NCBI RefSeq assembly: GCF_013041615.1
Contig: NZ_JABEPQ010000001.1
Location: 310,001 to 374,000, forward strand
Length of the DNA: 64,000 nt
Direction: 5' to 3'
Source: Knoellia koreensis
GTDB taxonomy: Bacteria; Actinomycetota; Actinomycetes; Actinomycetales; Dermatophilaceae
This document shows, piece by piece, positions 51,682 through 61,008 of the stretch (positions are counted from its first letter, which is position 1; each line of letters starts with the position of its first letter). Both the position numbers and the translations under genes were made by a program. The notes under the pieces were generated by a model that was given only the letters and a program-made list of their open reading frames with translations, was not told the origin of the DNA and ran no database searches.

Positions 51682-53733
51682 ATGAGCGAACCCGGGGCCA
51701 CCGAGCAGCTGGAGCTGATCCGCGCCAGCCTGCCCAAGGCTCCCCGGCCGCGCCCGGCGGCTACGGCGACCGCGTCCACCAACCCGGTGGCGTTGGTGGT
51801 CGTCGACACCGGTCTGGCGCACCTGGACCGGCCGTTCGAGTACCTCGTGCCGGAGTCGATGGCGGACACGGCGGTGCCGGGCGCCCGGGTCAAGGTGCGG
51901 TTCGCCGGGCAGGACCTCGACGGGTTCGTCGTGGCGCGGTCGGCGACGGCCGCGCACGAGGGCCGGCTGGCGCCACTGCGTCGGGTGGTGTCACCCGAGC
52001 CGGTGCTGATCCCGGCGGTGCTCGAGGCGGCGCAGCGGGTGGCCGCGCGCTGCGCGGGCACGCTCGGAGACGTCCTGCGGCTAGCCGTGCCACCGCGGCA
52101 CGCCACGGCCGAGAAGGCGCTGTCGCTCGAGCCGCCGGTCGCGGACCCGTTGCCCACCTTCGAGGGGGCGGGGCCGGCGTGGAGCCGGTATGCCGCGGGG
52201 CCGGCCTACGTCTCGAGGCTCGCCGCGGGCGAGTCCCCGGCTGCCTCGTGGCTCGCGCTGCCTGCCGGGTCGCCGGACGAGGACTGGCCGCGGGCCCTGG
52301 CCGAGGCGGCCGTCGCGACGCTGGCCGAGGGCCGCGGGAGCATCTTCGTGGTGCCCGATCACCGCGACGTGCGCCGGGTCGACGCGGCCCTGACCGAGGT
52401 CCTCGGCAAGGGGCGGCACGTGCGGCTCACCGCCGACCAGGGGCCGCAGGCGCGCTACACCGCGTGGCTGAAGGTGTTGCGCGGCCACGTGTCGGTGGTC
52501 GTGGGCACGCGCGCGGCGGTGTGGGCGCCGGTGAGGTCGCTCGGTCTCGTGGCGTGGTGGGACGACGGGGACGACCTGCTCGACGAACCGCGGGCGCCGT
52601 ATCCGCACGTGCGGGAGGTGCTGCTCACGCGGGCTGCGGTGGAGGGCGCCGCGGTGCTGAGCGGCGGGTTCGGCCGGACGGCGGCCGTGCAACGACTGGT
52701 CGACTGCTCGGACCTGCGCACCATCGGTGGCCGGCCGCCGCGTGGCGCCGTGCCGCGCGTCGTCGTGGCGGGGGAGGGCAACGACGCCGAGCGCGATGCT
52801 GCAGCCGCCAGCGCCCACCTGCCCTCGGTGGCCTGGCGCACCGCCAAGGAGGGCCTCGAACACGGGCCGGTGCTGGTGCAGGTGCCGCGGCGGGGCTACC
52901 TGCCCTCGCTCGCCTGCCAGACCTGTCGCACGCCGGTGCGGTGCGCCCACTGCGGCGGCTCGGTGGCGCTGTCCGCCCGCGGGGCCGAACCCGCCTGCCG
53001 GTGGTGCGGTCGTGGCGTGGGGCGGTTCGAGTGCCGCAACTGTGGCGGCCACGAGCTGCGGTCGTCGGTGGTGGGGGCCCGGCGCACGGCCGAGGAGCTC
53101 GGGCGGGCGTTCCCCGGCACTCCGGTGCACACCTCCGGTGCGGGGGCCGTGCTCGAGAACGTCGGTGCGGCCCCGGCCCTCGTGATCGCCACCCCGGGGG
53201 CCGAGCCGGTCGCCGACGGGGGGTATGCCGCGTGCCTCCTGCTCGATGCGTGGGCCTCGCTCGACCGACCCACCTTGGATGCCGGCGAGGAGGCTCTGCG
53301 TCGTTGGCTGGGTGCGGCCGGGCTGGTGCGACCGGGGTCCGCTGGTGGCCGGGTCGTGCTTGCCGGTGCGCCCACGCACACGACCCTGCCGGTGGTCGAG
53401 GCGCTGGTGCGGTGGGACCCGGCGTGGTTCGCGACGCGTGAGCTGGCCGACCGGGCCGCCCTGCACCTGCCGCCGACCGTCGCGCTGGCGGCGGTGACGG
53501 GGGAGCGCAGGGCCGTCCAGGACGCCCTGCGGCTGGCCGACCTCGGCGACGAGGTCGAGCGCCTCGGGCCACTGCCCGTGGGCGATGACGAGGTGCGCAT
53601 GCTGCTGCGCACCCACCTCGACGGGTGGGACTCGCTCGCGGGCGCCCTGGCGGACCTGAGGGCGAGGCGCAGTGCCCGCAAGGCCGGCGGTGGCGTCCAG
53701 GTGCGAATGGATCCACCTGACCTCGCGTCGTGA
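51682..53733 (+). CDS. priA: Primosomal protein PriA, actinobacterial (helicase-degenerate) type
   Basis: A 683-residue replication-restart protein. The N-terminal 3'-DNA-binding domain has VALVVVDTGLAHLDRPFEYL and ARVKVRFAGQDLDGFVV. The zinc-binding region has paired cysteines in CQTCRTPVRCAHCGG and CRWCGRGVGRFECRNCGG (about residues 413-455). The helicase core is eroded: no GxGKT/S Walker A can be found, and the DEAH position reads WWDDGDDLLDEP. Actinobacterial PriA proteins are known to lack these motifs and are predicted not to be helicases. They may act as structural primosome loaders. ATG 51682 with a leaderless promoter. Confidence 0.9.
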   Translation: MSEPGATEQLELIRASLPKAPRPRPAATATASTNPVALVVVDTGLAHLDRPFEYLVPESMADTAVPGARVKVRFAGQDLDGFVVARSATAAHEGRLAPLRRVVSPEPVLIPAVLEAAQRVAARCAGTLGDVLRLAVPPRHATAEKALSLEPPVADPLPTFEGAGPAWSRYAAGPAYVSRLAAGESPAASWLALPAGSPDEDWPRALAEAAVATLAEGRGSIFVVPDHRDVRRVDAALTEVLGKGRHVRLTADQGPQARYTAWLKVLRGHVSVVVGTRAAVWAPVRSLGLVAWWDDGDDLLDEPRAPYPHVREVLLTRAAVEGAAVLSGGFGRTAAVQRLVDCSDLRTIGGRPPRGAVPRVVVAGEGNDAERDAAAASAHLPSVAWRTAKEGLEHGPVLVQVPRRGYLPSLACQTCRTPVRCAHCGGSVALSARGAEPACRWCGRGVGRFECRNCGGHELRSSVVGARRTAEELGRAFPGTPVHTSGAGAVLENVGAAPALVIATPGAEPVADGGYAACLLLDAWASLDRPTLDAGEEALRRWLGAAGLVRPGSAGGRVVLAGAPTHTTLPVVEALVRWDPAWFATRELADRAALHLPPTVALAAVTGERRAVQDALRLADLGDEVERLGPLPVGDDEVRMLLRTHLDGWDSLAGALADLRARRSARKAGGGVQVRMDPPDLAS

Positions 53734-53772
53734 TGTGGCTGCGGCACATGGCCGCGGACCACATGTGACACC

Positions 53773-53778
53773 TAGCGT
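53773..53778 (+). promoter_or_regulatory. -10 element (TAGCGT) for the hydrolase at 53785, leaderless
   Basis: TAGCGT ends 6 nt before ATG 53785. The 51-nt gap after priA holds no other recognised signal. Confidence 0.5.
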
Positions 53779-53784
53779 GACGCC

Positions 53785-54855
53785 ATGGAAACCATGCGCG
53801 TCACCGCGAACGGCATCGAGCAGGCAGTCCACACCTGGGGCCCCCTCGACGGCACCCCGCTCCTGCTCGTCCACGGCAACTGCTCGTCCGGGCTGTTCTG
53901 GGAGCCGTTCGTGCGCACCCGGCTCGGCGGTGACGACGGCCCTTGGCGGGTGGTGGCGCCGGACCTGCGCGGGTACGGCGAGTCGGAGACCGCGCCCGTG
54001 GACGGCACCCGGGGCCTGGGGGACTTCGCCGACGACGTGGCTGCCCTGCTCGACGCCGAGGGGCTGTTCCCCGCGGGCACGCGGCCGTGGGTCGGCGCGC
54101 ACTCGATGGGCGGCGGCATCGTCATGCAGCTCGCGGTCGACCACCCCGACCGGGTGGCGGGGCTGCTGCTCGAGGCGCCGTTGTCGCCCTACGGCTTCGG
54201 GGGGACGCGAGACGTTGATGGCACACCGACGACGGAGGACTATGCGGGTACCGGTGCCGGCGCCGTGAACCCCGACTTCGTCGCACGGCTGGCCGCCAAG
54301 GATCGCTCGGGCGAGGAGCCGACGGCTCCCCGCACGGTGCTCCGCACGGCATACGTCAGCGATGCGTCCGTCCTCGGGGACGACGAGGAGGCGATGCTCG
54401 ACACGGTGCTGTCGACGGCCACAGGCGAGGACAACTACCCCGGAGACGCAGGCGCGAGCCACAACTGGCCGATGTCCGGACCGGGCACGCGCGGTGTCAC
54501 GAATGCCATGTCTCCCAAGTACTTCGGCGTCGCGGACGCGTTGGTGGGGTTGGAGCCGAAGCCGCCGGTCGAGTGGGTGCGCGGCGACGCGGACGTCATC
54601 GTGTCCGACACGTCGCTGTTCGACCTGGCCTACCTGGGCCAGCTCGGAGTCGTGCCCGGTTGGCCGGGTGCCGAGGCGTGCCCGCCCCAGCCGATGGTGG
54701 CCCAGACGCGGGCCGTCCTCGAGCGGTATGCCGCGGCGGGCGGTTCGTTCACCGAGACGGTGCTGGAGGGGTGCGGGCACTCACCGCACCTCGAGCGGCC
54801 GGCGGAGTTCCTCGCCGCCCTGGAACGGCTTGCGGCACAAGCGAACTCGCGATGA
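53785..54855 (+). CDS. Alpha/beta hydrolase
   Basis: A 356-residue alpha/beta hydrolase with a long lid. LLLVHGNCSSGLFWEPFVRT is the oxyanion loop, VVAPDLRGYGESETAP follows, the nucleophile elbow is VGAHSMGGGIVMQLA (Ser near residue 110), and the histidine is in LEGCGHSPHLERPAEFLAAL close to the C-terminus. A lid of about 100 residues (about 140-255) is unusual in size and may define a special substrate. The next gene encodes another hydrolase and overlaps by 4 nt. The pair interrupts the usual priA-def order. Confidence 0.87.
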   Translation: METMRVTANGIEQAVHTWGPLDGTPLLLVHGNCSSGLFWEPFVRTRLGGDDGPWRVVAPDLRGYGESETAPVDGTRGLGDFADDVAALLDAEGLFPAGTRPWVGAHSMGGGIVMQLAVDHPDRVAGLLLEAPLSPYGFGGTRDVDGTPTTEDYAGTGAGAVNPDFVARLAAKDRSGEEPTAPRTVLRTAYVSDASVLGDDEEAMLDTVLSTATGEDNYPGDAGASHNWPMSGPGTRGVTNAMSPKYFGVADALVGLEPKPPVEWVRGDADVIVSDTSLFDLAYLGQLGVVPGWPGAEACPPQPMVAQTRAVLERYAAAGGSFTETVLEGCGHSPHLERPAEFLAALERLAAQANSR

Positions 54856-55733
54856 CGGCATACTCGACCGGCGCGGTGCCGGTTCGCGGCGGCGAGCTCA
54901 CCTTTGGGCAGTGGGGTGAGACCGGTCCACTCGTCCTGGCCGTCCACGGCATCACGGCCAACCACCTCGCGTTCGCCCCGCTGGGTGATCTGCTGGGTGG
55001 CGACTTCCGGGTCGTGGCGCCGGACCTTCGGGGCCGTGGGCGCAGCCGGGACCTGCCCGAGCCGTACGGCATGGCGTCGCACGCCGCCGACATGGCGGCG
55101 CTCATCGAGGCCGTCGGCGGGCCGGCGCAGGTCGTGGTCGGGCACTCGATGGGTGGCTGGGTCGCGACCGCGCTGGCGTCCGCGCGTCCCGACGTCGTGG
55201 GTCGGCTCGTCCTCGTCGACGGTGGCGCACCGCTGCCCCTGCCGCCGGACCTCGGTGCCGACCCGACGGACGACGACATCGCGGCCGCCGTCACGGCGAC
55301 GGTCGGGCCGGCATACGAACGCCTGCGCCAGACCTTCCCCACCCGCGAGGCCTATCGCGACCTCTTCCGTGCGCACCCGGCGCTGCGCGACTGGACGCCC
55401 GAGATCGAGGCGTATGTCGACTACGACCTCGTGGGCGAGTCACCCGAGCTCCACTCCGCGTGCCGCATCGAGGCGGCCCTCGGCGACGCCCGCGACCTGT
55501 ATGCCGTGACGCCCTCACCGAGCCCCACTGCCGTCCCGTCGGTCTTCCTCCAGGCCGAGCGCGGCATGCTCGACGAGCCCGAGGGCATGTATGCCGTGGG
55601 CTACCCCGAGCGGCAGCTGCCCGGCACGCCCGTCGAGGTCGTGCGCGGCGTCAACCACTACACGATCGTCATGGGACCGACCGGCGCCGAGGCGGTGGCG
55701 CAGCGAGTCCGCACCGGCCGCGGAACGGACTAA
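54852..55733 (+). CDS. Alpha/beta hydrolase
   Basis: A 293-residue hydrolase: VLAVHGITANHLAFAPLGDL (oxyanion loop), VVAPDLRGRGRSRDLPEPYG, nucleophile VVVGHSMGGWVATALA (Ser near residue 100), and a late His in VRGVNHYTIVMGP. It resembles 2-hydroxymuconic or epoxide-hydrolase-like members more than carboxylesterases, but the substrate is unknown. ATG 54852 overlaps the stop of the preceding hydrolase. A short GC stem (gcggc-gcg-gccgc, 55737-55749) lies between its TAA and the convergent TetR gene. Confidence 0.87.
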   Translation: MTAYSTGAVPVRGGELTFGQWGETGPLVLAVHGITANHLAFAPLGDLLGGDFRVVAPDLRGRGRSRDLPEPYGMASHAADMAALIEAVGGPAQVVVGHSMGGWVATALASARPDVVGRLVLVDGGAPLPLPPDLGADPTDDDIAAAVTATVGPAYERLRQTFPTREAYRDLFRAHPALRDWTPEIEAYVDYDLVGESPELHSACRIEAALGDARDLYAVTPSPSPTAVPSVFLQAERGMLDEPEGMYAVGYPERQLPGTPVEVVRGVNHYTIVMGPTGAEAVAQRVRTGRGTD

Positions 55734-55736
55734 GGA

Positions 55737-55749
55737 GCGGCGCGGCCGC
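55737..55749. terminator. Short GC-rich stem between convergent genes
   Basis: gcggc and gccgc pair around gcg, directly between the hydrolase stop (55733) and the TetR gene stop (55752). It is short and has no T-run on either side, so it is only a weak bidirectional terminator candidate. Confidence 0.3.
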
Positions 55750-55751
55750 CA

Positions 55752-56300
55752 TCAGGCGCGGATCGCCCGGTCGAAGAGCTCGGCGAGGTCCCGTGCGGCC
55801 GGCTCGGGCTGGACCGTGCCGTTCACGATGGCAAGGACGGTCGCGTCGATGGAGCCCCGCAGCGCTACGGCCATCGTGCGGACGTCGAAGTCGCGCAGCT
55901 CACCGGTGCCCTGACCGGACCGAAACCCCGCCTCGAGCAGGTCGAGCCCTTGGCTGCCGTTCGGGTTGGTGAGGTTCCCGGCGAGCTCGACCGCGGCCCT
56001 GGCGTAGGCCAGGTCCTCGGTGAGGAACTCGAGGTTGCTGGTGATGTAGGCCGTGATCTTGCCGCGAATCGAGTCCTGCTCGGCGATGCGGGGTCCCATG
56101 AAGGCCGCCGCCCGAGCCAGGACATGGGCGAACGCCTCCTGCAGGAGCGCGTCACGCGTCCCGAAGTGGTAGGAGATCAGCCGGGTGCTGCTGAGCCCCG
56201 CCTCCTGCACCACCTTGGCGAACGAGAGGCCGTGGAACCCTTCGCGCGCGAGCACGCGCACGGTCGCCTCGACGATCTGCTCACGGGTATCGGTGCTCAC
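55752..56300 (-). CDS. TetR-family transcriptional repressor
   Basis: A 182-residue regulator. The N-terminal helix-turn-helix (about residues 5-50) reads TREQIVEATVRVLAREGFHG, SFAKVVQEAGLSSTRLISYH and FGTRDALLQEAF. The remaining helices form a ligand-binding/dimer domain of the C-terminal TetR type (FDVRTMAVALRGSIDATVLA). Start GTG 56300 gives the usual short N-terminus, and an ATG at 56369 would add 23 residues. It is divergent from a small membrane protein whose start region carries two palindromes, so it probably represses that gene and itself. Confidence 0.88.
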   Translation of the reverse strand: MSTDTREQIVEATVRVLAREGFHGLSFAKVVQEAGLSSTRLISYHFGTRDALLQEAFAHVLARAAAFMGPRIAEQDSIRGKITAYITSNLEFLTEDLAYARAAVELAGNLTNPNGSQGLDLLEAGFRSGQGTGELRDFDVRTMAVALRGSIDATVLAIVNGTVQPEPAARDLAELFDRAIRA

Positions 56301-56359
56301 GACTGCATCCTTGCGGCTCGCCGGCGGGCAGGCTCGACGCCCCCACTCGCGTCGCGCCC

Positions 56360-56406
56360 TTGACGGCATCTTACTCGGTCAGGTAAAACCTTACTCATGC
56401 GAGTAA
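56360..56406 (+). promoter_or_regulatory. Promoter and tandem TetR operators upstream of the membrane protein gene
   Basis: Two operator-like palindromes with centres 20 bp apart: TTACTCggtcAGGTAA (56371-56386, imperfect) and TTACTCatgcGAGTAA (56391-56406, perfect 6-bp arms). TTGACG at 56360-56365 is a good -35. TAAAAC at 56384-56389, 18 bp away, is a plausible -10 lying between and across the palindromes, with ATG 56397 7 nt later (leaderless). Operator 2 covers the start codon. Binding of the divergently encoded TetR would block this promoter. Confidence 0.7.
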
Positions 56407-56840
56407 ACTCCGTCCTGAGCCCCGCCACCGACCGGATCCTGCGATCGGCCCGTGTCGTCTTCGGCGCCATCGCCGTGGTGTCCGCACTGACGGTGCTCGC
56501 GGCGTTCGTCCTCCAGCGGGTCGACCCCGACCAGGTCAACTGGGTCGTCTGGCTGCGGGCCGTGGCCTACACCGTGGGCGGTGTCTGGCTGCTCACTCTC
56601 GTCCGCTCGGCGCGGCAGAGCGCCAGCCGTGCCGCGCTGCTGCGGCTGCGGGTGGTGTGCGTGCTGGCGCCGCTCGGCATTGCCGCGCTGGTCATCTCTC
56701 CCGACTCGGGCTACCCGGTCTGGATGAAGGTCGAGCAGGCGTTGTTCGGGCTGATGCTGGCGCCGTTGGCCGTGGTGTTGCTGCGCTCGTCGGTGACGCG
56801 CGACTTTCGTCGCGCCCGTCAGTCGACCGCGGCCGCCTGA
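56397..56840 (+). CDS. Small membrane protein, likely TetR-regulated
   Basis: A 147-residue polytopic protein with about four hydrophobic helices (VVFGAIAVVSALTVLAAFVL, VVWLRAVAYTVGGVWLLTLV, VVCVLAPLGIAALVIS, ALFGLMLAPLAVVLL) and basic termini (RDFRRARQS). No family was recognised. Divergent from the TetR gene, with paired operators over its promoter and start codon, so expression is probably induced when the repressor binds its ligand. It may contribute to envelope protection or transport, which is only a guess from context. Confidence 0.75.
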   Translation: MRVNSVLSPATDRILRSARVVFGAIAVVSALTVLAAFVLQRVDPDQVNWVVWLRAVAYTVGGVWLLTLVRSARQSASRAALLRLRVVCVLAPLGIAALVISPDSGYPVWMKVEQALFGLMLAPLAVVLLRSSVTRDFRRARQSTAAA

Positions 56841-56851
56841 GGGGCCGCGCC

Positions 56852-56857
56852 TAGACT
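56852..56857 (+). promoter_or_regulatory. -10 element (TAGACT) of leaderless def
   Basis: TAGACT ends 7 nt before GTG 56865 in the 24-nt gap after the membrane protein gene. Confidence 0.5.
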
Positions 56858-56864
56858 GGCGCGC

Positions 56865-57410
56865 GTGTCGATCCAGAACATCCGCATCTTCGGCGACCCC
56901 GTGCTGCGCACACCCGCGGAGCCGGTCGTCGACTTCGACCGTGAGCTGCGCCAGCTGGTCAAGGACCTCACCGAGACCATGATGGACGCACCCGGCGCCG
57001 GCCTGGCCGCGCCACAGATCGGCGTCGGCCTGCGGGTGTTCACCTACTGGATCGACGGCGAGCTCGGCCACCTCGTCAACCCCGACCTCGACCTGTCCGA
57101 GGAGCTCCAGGAGGGCGAGGAGGGCTGCCTGTCGTTCCCGGGGCTGCGGTTCGAGACGCCGCGGGCACTGCGGACCGTCGCCAAGGGTTTCAACCAGTTC
57201 GGCGAGCCGGTCGTGATCGAGGGGTCCGAGCTGATGGCGCGGTGCCTGCAGCACGAGACCGACCACCTCGACGGCATCCTGTTCATCGACCGGATGGACC
57301 CCGAGCAGCGCAAGGCGGCGATGAAGGCGATCCGCGAGGCGGACTGGGACGGCCAGGCGCCGCCGCAGGTCAAGGTGAGCCCGCACTCGACGTTCGGTCG
57401 GGCCCTGTGA
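56865..57410 (+). CDS. def: Peptide deformylase
   Basis: A 181-residue metallohydrolase that removes the formyl group from nascent proteins. All three motifs are present: [12 protein letters not shown] (motif 1, about residue 44), EGCLSFPG (motif 2, metal-binding Cys), and [12 protein letters not shown] (motif 3, HExxH, about residue 131). GTG 56865 is supported by the leaderless -10. It is followed by fmt with a 4-nt overlap, pairing formylation and deformylation functions. Confidence 0.97.
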   Translation: MSIQNIRIFGDPVLRTPAEPVVDFDRELRQLVKDLTETMMDAPGAGLAAPQIGVGLRVFTYWIDGELGHLVNPDLDLSEELQEGEEGCLSFPGLRFETPRALRTVAKGFNQFGEPVVIEGSELMARCLQHETDHLDGILFIDRMDPEQRKAAMKAIREADWDGQAPPQVKVSPHSTFGRAL

Positions 57411-58345
57411 GGCTGGTCTTCGCCGGCACCCCCGAAGCCGCGGTGCCCTCGCTCGACGCGCTCGCCGCGTCGAGCCACGAGGTCGCCGCCGTCGTGACGC
57501 GACCGGACGCCCGTGCGGGACGTGGGCGGTCGCTCGTCGCCTCACCCGTGAAGGCACGAGCCGAGGAGATCGGGATCGAGGTCCTCACGCCGCAGCGGCC
57601 GCGCGACGAGGACTTCCTGGCCCGCCTGCGCGAGATCGCGCCCGATGCGTGTCCGGTGGTCGCCTACGGGGCGCTCATCCCGCAGGTCGCGCTCGACATC
57701 CCGGCCCATGGCTGGGTCAACCTGCACTTCTCCCTGCTGCCGGCGTGGCGGGGGGCGGCCCCGGTGCAGCGTGCCGTGATGGCCGGTGATGAGGTGACCG
57801 GTGCCTCGACCTTCCTCATCGAGGCGGGGCTGGACACCGGGCCCGTGTTCGGGCACATGACCGAGACGATTCGTCCGCGCGACACCGCCGGCGACCTGCT
57901 CGACCGGCTGTCACGGGCCGGGGCGGGGCTGCTCGTGGCCACCATGGACGGCATCGAGGATGGGTCGCTCGTTCCCGTGCCCCAGTCGCCCGACGGCGTC
58001 TCCTTGGCACCCAAGCTCGAAGTCGCCGACGCCGAGGTGCGCTGGGACGTGCCGGCGGTCGCCGTCGACCGGCTCGTGCGTGGGTGCACGCCCGCGCCGG
58101 GCGCGTGGACGACCTTCCGCGGCGAACGCCTCAAGCTCGCGCCCCTCACGGTCGACGCCGCGTATGCCGGTGGGTCCCTTGCCGCGGGCGAGGTCGCCGC
58201 GGGCAAGCGTGACGTCCACGTCGGCACCGCGAGCGGTGTGGTGCGGCTCGGCGACGTGCAGCCGCACGGCAAGAAGGTGATGGCTGCCGCCGACTGGGCG
58301 CGCGGTGTGCGGATCGAACCGGGGGAGCGGTTCACCCGTGGCTGA
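57407..58345 (+). CDS. fmt: Methionyl-tRNA formyltransferase
   Basis: A 312-residue enzyme that formylates initiator Met-tRNA using 10-formyl-THF. The N-terminal Rossmann-like domain has [20 protein letters not shown]. The catalytic region is [20 protein letters not shown] (Asn-His pair at about residues 105-110) with AGLDTGPVF for folate binding. The C-terminal OB-like domain (from about residue 205) has [23 protein letters not shown] 57407 overlaps def. The rsmB start GTG 58338 lies 8 nt inside the fmt 3' end. Confidence 0.96.
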   Translation: MRLVFAGTPEAAVPSLDALAASSHEVAAVVTRPDARAGRGRSLVASPVKARAEEIGIEVLTPQRPRDEDFLARLREIAPDACPVVAYGALIPQVALDIPAHGWVNLHFSLLPAWRGAAPVQRAVMAGDEVTGASTFLIEAGLDTGPVFGHMTETIRPRDTAGDLLDRLSRAGAGLLVATMDGIEDGSLVPVPQSPDGVSLAPKLEVADAEVRWDVPAVAVDRLVRGCTPAPGAWTTFRGERLKLAPLTVDAAYAGGSLAAGEVAAGKRDVHVGTASGVVRLGDVQPHGKKVMAAADWARGVRIEPGERFTRG

Positions 58346-59825
58346 CCAGCGACCGTCCAACCGGGGCCAGCGCCAGCAGCGCTCGCGGCAGCGGCCGAGC
58401 GAGCGCAGCCGCGGGTCCGACCCGCAGCGGCTCGCCGCCTACACCGTGATGCGTGCTGTGGCCGACGGCGCCTACGCCAACCTCGAGCTGCCAAAGGTGT
58501 TGCGGGACAGGCGGATCCACGGTCGCGACGCCGCCTTCACCACGGAACTGGTGTACGGCGCCGTGCGCATGCACGGGTTCTACGACCCGGTGATCGCGGT
58601 GGCCGCGGACCGCCCCATCTCCTCGATCGACCCGCGAGTCCTCGACACCCTGCGCCTCGGCGCACACCAGCTGTTGGGCATGCGGGTGCCGACCCACGCC
58701 GCCGTGGCCGAGACCGTCGGCCTGGCCCGCAAGGTCAACGGCGCCGGGGCAGCCGGCTTCGTCAATGCCGTGCTGCGCCGAATCAGCGAACGATCGCGTG
58801 AGGAGTGGCTGGCCGAGGTGGTGCCGTCCGGCGGCGACCCGGCAGCGCAGCTCGCCGTCGCACAGTCGCACCCGGAGTGGGTCGTCAAGGCGTTGCGTGC
58901 CGCGCTGCTCGGGCACGGCGCGGCAACGGCTGAGACGGTGGACGGCTCGCTCGAGTCGCTGCTGGAGTCCGACAACGCGCCGGCCAAGGTCGCCCTGGTG
59001 GCGCGCCCCGGGCTGGCCACCGTCGACGAGCTCGTGGCTGCCGGGGCGGAGCCGTCGGCGACCTCACCGGTCGGTGCGGTGCTGTCGGGTGGTGACCCGG
59101 GCGGCATACCTGCCGTGCGTGAACGACGTGCTGCCGTGCAGGACGAGGGGTCTCAGCTGCTCGCGCTCGCGTTGGCGGCCGTGCCCGTCGAGGTCACGGC
59201 CGGAGAGCCCGAGAAGTGGCTCGACCTGTGTGCGGGACCCGGCGGCAAGGCTGGCTTGTTGGCCGCGCTCGCGTTGGAACAGGGCGCAGACCTCGTCGCC
59301 AACGAGGTGAGCCCGCACCGCACCGACCTGGTCCGCCAGACCCTCGCACCCGCCGTCGCGAAGGCGGGTCAGCTGGGACGGAGCATCCAGGTGCGCACCG
59401 GTGACGGCCGCGAGGTCGGTGCGGACGAGCCCGGCCGCTACCAACGCGTGCTCGTCGATGCGCCCTGCACGGGTCTCGGTGCGCTGCGACGGCGACCGGA
59501 GGCGCGCTGGCGTCGTCAGCCGGGCGACCTGGCCGGGCTCGGTGCGCTGCAGCGCGACCTGCTGGCCTCGGCCGTGGAGGCCACGGCGCCCGGGGGAGTG
59601 GTCGCCTACTCGACGTGCAGCCCGCACCTCGCGGAGACGCAGTTCGTGGTGTCGGACCTGCTGAAGAAGCGCGACGACGTCGAGGCGGTCCCGGTGCGCG
59701 AGTACCTCCGCGATGCGCAGGGCGAGCCGATCGAGGTGCCCGGCGACCAGCCGTGGGTGCAGCTGTGGCCGCACCTGCACGGCACCGACGGGATGTTCCT
59801 GGCCCTGCTGCGCAAGAAGCCGTGA
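58338..59825 (+). CDS. rsmB: 16S rRNA (cytosine-5)-methyltransferase RsmB
   Basis: A 495-residue SAM-dependent enzyme of the Sun/Fmu family that makes m5C in 16S rRNA. After a basic, low-complexity start ([20 protein letters not shown]), residues about 35-170 form a NusB-like RNA-binding domain ([20 protein letters not shown]). The methyltransferase domain has SAM motif [21 protein letters not shown], motif [22 protein letters not shown] with the release Cys, and motif [16 protein letters not shown] with the catalytic Cys. GTG 58338 overlaps fmt, and the stop overlaps the GNAT gene. Confidence 0.95.
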   Translation: MADQRPSNRGQRQQRSRQRPSERSRGSDPQRLAAYTVMRAVADGAYANLELPKVLRDRRIHGRDAAFTTELVYGAVRMHGFYDPVIAVAADRPISSIDPRVLDTLRLGAHQLLGMRVPTHAAVAETVGLARKVNGAGAAGFVNAVLRRISERSREEWLAEVVPSGGDPAAQLAVAQSHPEWVVKALRAALLGHGAATAETVDGSLESLLESDNAPAKVALVARPGLATVDELVAAGAEPSATSPVGAVLSGGDPGGIPAVRERRAAVQDEGSQLLALALAAVPVEVTAGEPEKWLDLCAGPGGKAGLLAALALEQGADLVANEVSPHRTDLVRQTLAPAVAKAGQLGRSIQVRTGDGREVGADEPGRYQRVLVDAPCTGLGALRRRPEARWRRQPGDLAGLGALQRDLLASAVEATAPGGVVAYSTCSPHLAETQFVVSDLLKKRDDVEAVPVREYLRDAQGEPIEVPGDQPWVQLWPHLHGTDGMFLALLRKKP

Positions 59826-60346
59826 ACGACACCGTGATCCGGGCGATGGTGCCGGATGACGCGGCAGGGATCGCCGCCACGCACCACCAGTCGTGGGTCG
59901 ACACGTACGGTGAGTACCTGCCCACCGGCTACTTCGACGAATGGACCGTGGAGGCAGCGGTCGCACGGTGGGAACGGATGCTGGCCGGACCGCCGGCACC
60001 GGGCGTCGACCGGGTCGTGGCCACCACCGACGGCGCCGTGGTGGGGTTCGCGACCTCCGGCCCTGCGCGCCCGATCGAGGACCGCCCGGCGCCGGTGCGG
60101 CCGTTCGAGCTGTGGGCCCTCTACGTCGCCCGTGACGAGCTGGGCTCGGGACTCGGGCAGCGCCTTCTCGACGCCGTCCTGCCCGCCGACCGTCCGACCG
60201 AGCTGTGGGTGTTCGCCGACAACGCACGCGCCCGGGCGTTCTACGCCCGCAACGGCTTTCGTGACGACGGCACGGCCTACCGCGACCGTCGTTTCCCTGA
60301 CCTGCGTGTGGCTCGGATGGTGCGCGGAGCCGCGCCGATAGGGTGA
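59822..60346 (+). CDS. GNAT-family N-acetyltransferase
   Basis: A 174-residue [24 protein letters not shown] at the N-terminus (alpha1), [20 protein letters not shown] as beta4 plus the acetyl-CoA loop (G-S-G-L-G), and [19 protein letters not shown] as the alpha4 motif. GTG 59822 overlaps the rsmB stop, so it is translationally coupled in the def-fmt-rsmB operon. Its last codons contain the -10 element for rpe. Substrate unknown. Confidence 0.87.
   Translation: MNDTVIRAMVPDDAAGIAATHHQSWVDTYGEYLPTGYFDEWTVEAAVARWERMLAGPPAPGVDRVVATTDGAVVGFATSGPARPIEDRPAPVRPFELWALYVARDELGSGLGQRLLDAVLPADRPTELWVFADNARARAFYARNGFRDDGTAYRDRRFPDLRVARMVRGAAPIG
60339..60344 (+). promoter_or_regulatory. -10 element (TAGGGT) for rpe
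   Basis: TAGGGT at the end of the GNAT gene ends 7 nt before GTG 60352. It supports a leaderless transcript starting at that codon, in addition to read-through from the upstream operon. Confidence 0.5.
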
Positions 60347-61008
60347 GTCCCGTGCAGATCTCGCCGAGCATCCTGTCCGCGGACTTCGCCAACCTGCAGC
60401 ACGAGCTGGACCGGATCGCGAACGCGGACTGGGCGCACATCGACGTCATGGACGCGCACTTCGTGCCGAACCTCACGATCGGGCTCCCGGTCGTGGAGCG
60501 GCTCGCGCAGGTGAGCCCCATCCCGCTCGACTGCCACCTCATGATCGACGACCCCGACCGCTGGGCGCCGCAGTACGCCGAGGCCGGCGGCTCGTCGGTG
60601 ACCTTCCACGTCGAGGCGGCCAAGGACCCGCGTGCCATCGCGCGTGACCTGCGTGCTGCCGGGGCGCGAGCGGGCATGGCCATCAAGCCGAACACGCCGT
60701 TCGAGCCCTATGAGGACCTGCTCGATGACCTCGACATGGTCCTCGTCATGACGGTCGAGCCCGGCTTCGGCGGCCAGACGTTCATGGCCGACCAGATGCC
60801 CAAGGTCACGCAGGTGCGCGAGGCCGTCCGGCGCCGCGGCGGCGAGGTGTGGGTGCAGGTCGACGGCGGCGTCTCGGCGAAGACGATCGAGCAGTGTGCC
60901 GAGGCTGGTGCTGACGTCTTCGTCGCCGGGTCCGCGGTCTACGGCGCGCAGGACGCGGCTGCGGCGATCGACGAGCTGCGACGGCTGGTCACCGCCCACG
61001 GCCACTGA
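60343..61008 (+). CDS. rpe: Ribulose-phosphate 3-epimerase
   Basis: A 221-residue (beta/alpha)8 enzyme interconverting ribulose-5-P and xylulose-5-P in the pentose phosphate pathway, which also supplies ribulose-5-P for riboflavin synthesis. Signatures: [38 protein letters not shown] (metal-binding His and catalytic Asp), [28 protein letters not shown] with catalytic Asp/Glu nearby, and [17 protein letters not shown] 60343 overlaps the GNAT stop. GTG 60352 is an equally good start for a leaderless transcript and gives a protein three residues shorter. Confidence 0.95.
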   Translation: MSPVQISPSILSADFANLQHELDRIANADWAHIDVMDAHFVPNLTIGLPVVERLAQVSPIPLDCHLMIDDPDRWAPQYAEAGGSSVTFHVEAAKDPRAIARDLRAAGARAGMAIKPNTPFEPYEDLLDDLDMVLVMTVEPGFGGQTFMADQMPKVTQVREAVRRRGGEVWVQVDGGVSAKTIEQCAEAGADVFVAGSAVYGAQDAAAAIDELRRLVTAHGH

